From contig CACZPD010000121.1 in assembly GCA_902782955.1 (NCBI GenBank), positions 1 through 7,997 of the forward strand: a DNA stretch of 7,997 nt. The letters are read 5' to 3'. The notes under the pieces were generated by a model that saw only the letters and a program-made list of their open reading frames with translations, was not told the DNA's origin and ran no database searches. The translations under genes and the position numbers were made by a program. This DNA is from an uncultured Erysipelotrichaceae bacterium. Lineage in GTDB: Bacteria; Bacillota_I; Bacilli_A; Erysipelotrichales; Erysipelotrichaceae. Positions 5,602 through 7,997 of the stretch are shown here, in pieces. The stretch's first letter is position 1, and each line of letters begins with the position of its first letter.

Positions 5602-6495
5602 ATGAAATACGCAGCCGCAGCCGATATCGGCGGGACAAATACCAGGATCGCCCTGGTCAATGAACATTTCCAGATCGAAGAAAGGGTACGGTTTTCCACC
5701 GACGCAGATGATCCGGATCATACCCTCAGACAGATCTGTGAGACCGTCCGCTCTTTCCCTCATATCGTGGAAGGTCTGGGCCTTTCCTGCCCGGGACCGC
5801 TGGACCTGGTCAGCGGGAAAGTACTGACACCGCCGAACCTCTTCGGCAGATGGCATAACCTGGATATCACAAAGGAACTGGAAGCCGAACTGCAGATCCC
5901 TGTATATCTGGAAAACGACGCCAATCTCGCAGCCCTTGCGGAAGCGAAGACCGGCGCCGGAAAAGGACTGCCTGTCGTACAGTTCTTTACCGTCTCCACC
6001 GGGTTCGGAGCCGGTCTGATCCTGAACGGAAAGATCTTTCACGGCGCCCATGGCTTCGCCAATGAAGTAGCCAATACCATCCTGTGGAAAAACGGACCTG
6101 CCCACGGCAGTATCCTGCCGGGCGGTATTGAAGCCCTCTGTTCCGGATCGGCGATCAAAGCAAGAGCAGAAAACTGCGGCCTTGCGGTCACCCATGCCGG
6201 GGAAGTAAATGATCTTGCCCTTAAGGGAGATCCGGAAGCGCAGAAGATCATGCGGGAGGCAAAGGAATATCTCGCAAACTACCTTGCCGGCGTCATCGGC
6301 TATACCGATCCGGATATCATCATACTCGGCGGTTCCGTTGCCCTGAAGACCGAAGGCTTTATCGAAGAGGTACAGGATCTCGTAAAACCGAAAGTATATT
6401 CCGTTATGGTCCCGTATGTACGAATCGAAAAAGCCGCACTGGGTGATGACAGCGGCCTGCTCGGCGCTGCCTGCCTGGTATTTGACAATCAGTAA
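5602..6495 (+). CDS. ROK-family sugar kinase (glucokinase-like) lacking the zinc site
   Basis: This 297-residue cytoplasmic kinase is probably specific for glucose or a related hexose. The ATP phosphate-binding motif is DIGGTNTR (8-15), the catalytic aspartate D106 is in LENDANLAALAEA (103-115), VSTGFGAGLILNG (131-143) is the second phosphate motif, and E155 in GFANEVAN fills the substrate-binding glutamate position. GGSVAL near the C-terminus is the adenosine motif. The usual ROK zinc site (a histidine in GExGH plus CxCGxxGCxE) is missing: the sequence reads NEVANTIL and then ILPGGIEALCSG (171-182), with one cysteine, outside the motif. The ROK transcription-factor DNA-binding domain is absent, so this is an enzyme type. 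I chose ATG 5602 rather than the in-frame ATG at 5572, because the ribosome site AAGGA (5588-5592) would otherwise be inside the gene. It diverges from the fructokinase and ends at a shared terminator. Substrate is uncertain; N-acetylmannosamine, mannose or fructose remain possible. Confidence 0.88.
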   Translation: MKYAAAADIGGTNTRIALVNEHFQIEERVRFSTDADDPDHTLRQICETVRSFPHIVEGLGLSCPGPLDLVSGKVLTPPNLFGRWHNLDITKELEAELQIPVYLENDANLAALAEAKTGAGKGLPVVQFFTVSTGFGAGLILNGKIFHGAHGFANEVANTILWKNGPAHGSILPGGIEALCSGSAIKARAENCGLAVTHAGEVNDLALKGDPEAQKIMREAKEYLANYLAGVIGYTDPDIIILGGSVALKTEGFIEEVQDLVKPKVYSVMVPYVRIEKAALGDDSGLLGAACLVFDNQ

Positions 6496-6527
6496 AAAAA
6501 GCCTGGGATCCTGTGATCTCAGGCTTT
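6494..6527. terminator. Bidirectional terminator shared by the ROK kinase and acyl-CoA ligase genes
   Basis: AAAGCCTGGGATC (6498-6510) pairs with GATCTCAGGCTTT (6515-6527) over 13 positions, with one G-T pair and a CTGT loop. On the minus strand seven Ts follow (6500-6494), a strong signal for the ligase gene. On the plus strand only TTT and then a mixed T-rich stretch follow, weaker for the ROK gene. The hairpin contains the ligase stop codon (6521-6519) and starts two bases after the ROK stop codon (6493-6495). Confidence 0.9.
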
Positions 6528-7997
6528 GTCTGTTTCTGTCTCTGCTTCTTTTTCCTTCTGTTTTGCCAGTTCCTCTTCCTCCAGCTGGCGGTAAGCAACT
6601 TTGCCCACCAGCGTCTTGGGAAGTTCCTTCCGGAATTCGATATCCTTCGGCATCGCGTACTTGGCAATGTGCTGACGGCAGTAATCCATGATCTCCTGCT
6701 TTGTTTCATCGGAAGCGGGAACACCCGGCTTCAGCATGATGAATGCCTTGACCACATGCATCCTGTACGGATCCGGAACACCGATCACGCAGCTCATCTG
6801 TACTTTCTCATGCGCATCCAGGATATTTTCCAGCTGGGCCGGATAGATGTTGTATCCCGAAGATACGATCATGCGCTTTGCCCTGCCGCGGAAATAGATG
6901 AATCCTTCATCATCCATGACGCCGAGGTCTCCGGTATAGACCCAGGTCAGGCCGTCCGCATGCGTACGCAGGGTCTTCGCTGTCTCATCCGGATGATCCA
7001 TATATCCCTGCATGACAGTAGGTCCGGCAAGCAGGATCTCGCCTTCTTCGCCGTACGGCAGTTCCTGGTCTGTATCCGGTTTTACGATCTTGATATAGGT
7101 ATCCGGGAACGGCAGGCCGATACTGCCTTCCTTATACCGGTCACGCGGCGTCAGACAGCATGCCGTAACAGTTTCCGTCGTGCCGTATCCTTCACGTACC
7201 TGGATGGCCGCATTGTGATCTGCCAGGAACTTGTCGAATTTCTTCTTCAGTTCAATGGAAAGGGAATCCCCGCCGGAGAATACGCCCTTCAGGCAGCTGA
7301 GGTCCGCTTTCTCCATGGACGGCAGTCTCAGCAGAGCTTCATACAGCGTCGGTACGCCGGCAATGAAGTTGCACTTGTACTTCGTGATCAGCTTGGCATA
7401 GCTCTTGGCTGTAAAACGCGGCACCAGGATGCAGCGGCCGCCCTGCGACAGCATCGTGTGGATGCATACGCCCAGTCCGAAGCCGTGGAACAGCGGCATT
7501 GCCGCAAGCATCTTGTCTCCCGGACGGAACATCGGGTTTGCGGCTACGACCTGCTGGCCCAGCGCGTTGAAGTTCTTGTTTGTCAGGAGGATGCCCTTTG
7601 TCGTCCCTGTCGTTCCGCCGGAATACAGGATAACGGCCACGTCATCCGCCTTCTTCTTTACCTTATAGTTATAGAAACAGCTTTTGCTGAGCATCATGAA
7701 CTGATTCCAGCGGATCACCGGCGCGTCGGCAGGGATCTTTTTGATCTTTCTGCCTTCCGTTAACATATATCCTGCCCTAACCGGCCTGGACAACTCGTCC
7801 TTTACGGAAGCGATGATGATATTGACGATGCCCGTGTTGGCACGGATCTTTTCAAACTTATGATAAAACTGATCCAGGGTGATCGCCGTTACGCTCTTGG
7901 AAGCGTTGAGATAGAACTCGATCTCCTTTTCCGCGGACAGCGGATGGATCATATTCGCGACCGCGCCGATCAGGTTGATGGCATAGAACATAAATAT
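6519..7997 (-). CDS. AMP-forming acyl-CoA synthetase/ligase, N-terminus cut by window edge
   Basis: The window shows 492 codons; the frame stays open to the edge, reading Ile-Phe before the Met at 7991. That Met lies inside a conserved region (FYAINLIGAVANMIHPL), so it is not the true start and probably 70-100 residues are missing. The protein belongs to the ANL adenylate-forming superfamily, which activates a carboxylic acid as acyl-AMP and then transfers it to CoA. Counting from the Met at 7991, motifs are YSGGTTGTTKG (A3, 123-133), GYGTTET (A5, 268-274), YTGDLG (A7, 352-357), FRGRAKRMIVSSGYNIYP (A8, hinge, 367-384) and LPKTLVGKVAYRQL (A10, catalytic lysine K464). The pattern resembles medium/long-chain fatty acyl-CoA ligases, but the acid is not predictable. 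The last 20 residues (EEEELAKQKEKEAETETDKA) form a charged tail beyond the usual end. It ends in the shared hairpin at 6494-6527. Confidence 0.92.
   Translation of the reverse strand: MFMFYAINLIGAVANMIHPLSAEKEIEFYLNASKSVTAITLDQFYHKFEKIRANTGIVNIIIASVKDELSRPVRAGYMLTEGRKIKKIPADAPVIRWNQFMMLSKSCFYNYKVKKKADDVAVILYSGGTTGTTKGILLTNKNFNALGQQVVAANPMFRPGDKMLAAMPLFHGFGLGVCIHTMLSQGGRCILVPRFTAKSYAKLITKYKCNFIAGVPTLYEALLRLPSMEKADLSCLKGVFSGGDSLSIELKKKFDKFLADHNAAIQVREGYGTTETVTACCLTPRDRYKEGSIGLPFPDTYIKIVKPDTDQELPYGEEGEILLAGPTVMQGYMDHPDETAKTLRTHADGLTWVYTGDLGVMDDEGFIYFRGRAKRMIVSSGYNIYPAQLENILDAHEKVQMSCVIGVPDPYRMHVVKAFIMLKPGVPASDETKQEIMDYCRQHIAKYAMPKDIEFRKELPKTLVGKVAYRQLEEEELAKQKEKEAETETDKA

Noticed and set aside
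6513..7763. Long open frame (416 codons) on the plus strand opposite the acyl-CoA ligase
   Set aside because: The ligase on the other strand has all its family motifs. The opposite frame has no domain, an odd composition and no ribosome site, so it reflects codon bias of the real gene.

Overview
The window is an ordinary housekeeping and metabolic stretch from a Bacillota (Firmicutes) chromosome. The base composition is close to half G+C. The tmk-holB-ricT order, AGGAGG-type ribosome sites and compact U-tract terminators fit this phylum. The protein sequences resemble gut-type Clostridia or Erysipelotrichia, but I cannot place the organism further from sequence alone. Both ends cut through genes.

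Left block (1-1693, minus strand): thymidylate kinase (tmk), the DNA polymerase III delta-prime subunit (holB) and the first codons of ricT/yaaT. Neighbouring reading frames overlap by 20 and 17 bases. This is the classic Firmicutes nucleotide/replication/RNA-processing operon, and it starts at tmk. Divergent from it is a small VanZ-like membrane protein gene (1753-2157). The 59-bp gap between them holds a good plus-strand promoter, whose -35 box overlaps a minus-strand -10 box lying only seven bases before the tmk start codon.

Middle block (2164-4331): two terminators, one per strand, separate the VanZ-like gene from a minus-strand pair, mgtE (magnesium channel) followed 11 bases later by a cytoplasmic SGNH/GDSL hydrolase. 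The mgtE leader is too short for a magnesium riboswitch.

Right block (4400-7997): a PfkB-family fructokinase (minus) and a ROK-family sugar kinase (plus) diverge from a 160-bp intergenic region that contains imperfect inverted repeats. Together they could phosphorylate fructose and glucose, for example from sucrose, but no transporter, hydrolase or regulator is in view. The ROK kinase lacks the family's cysteine-rich zinc site. It converges on an AMP-forming acyl-CoA ligase-like gene that runs off the right edge, and the two share one bidirectional terminator hairpin containing the ligase stop codon.

I saw no rRNA, tRNA, CRISPR array, insertion sequence, phage gene or defence system, and no convincing undescribed system. 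The points most worth a second look are the overlapping tmk/VanZ promoters with a possibly leaderless tmk, and the zinc-site-less ROK kinase beside a divergent fructokinase.
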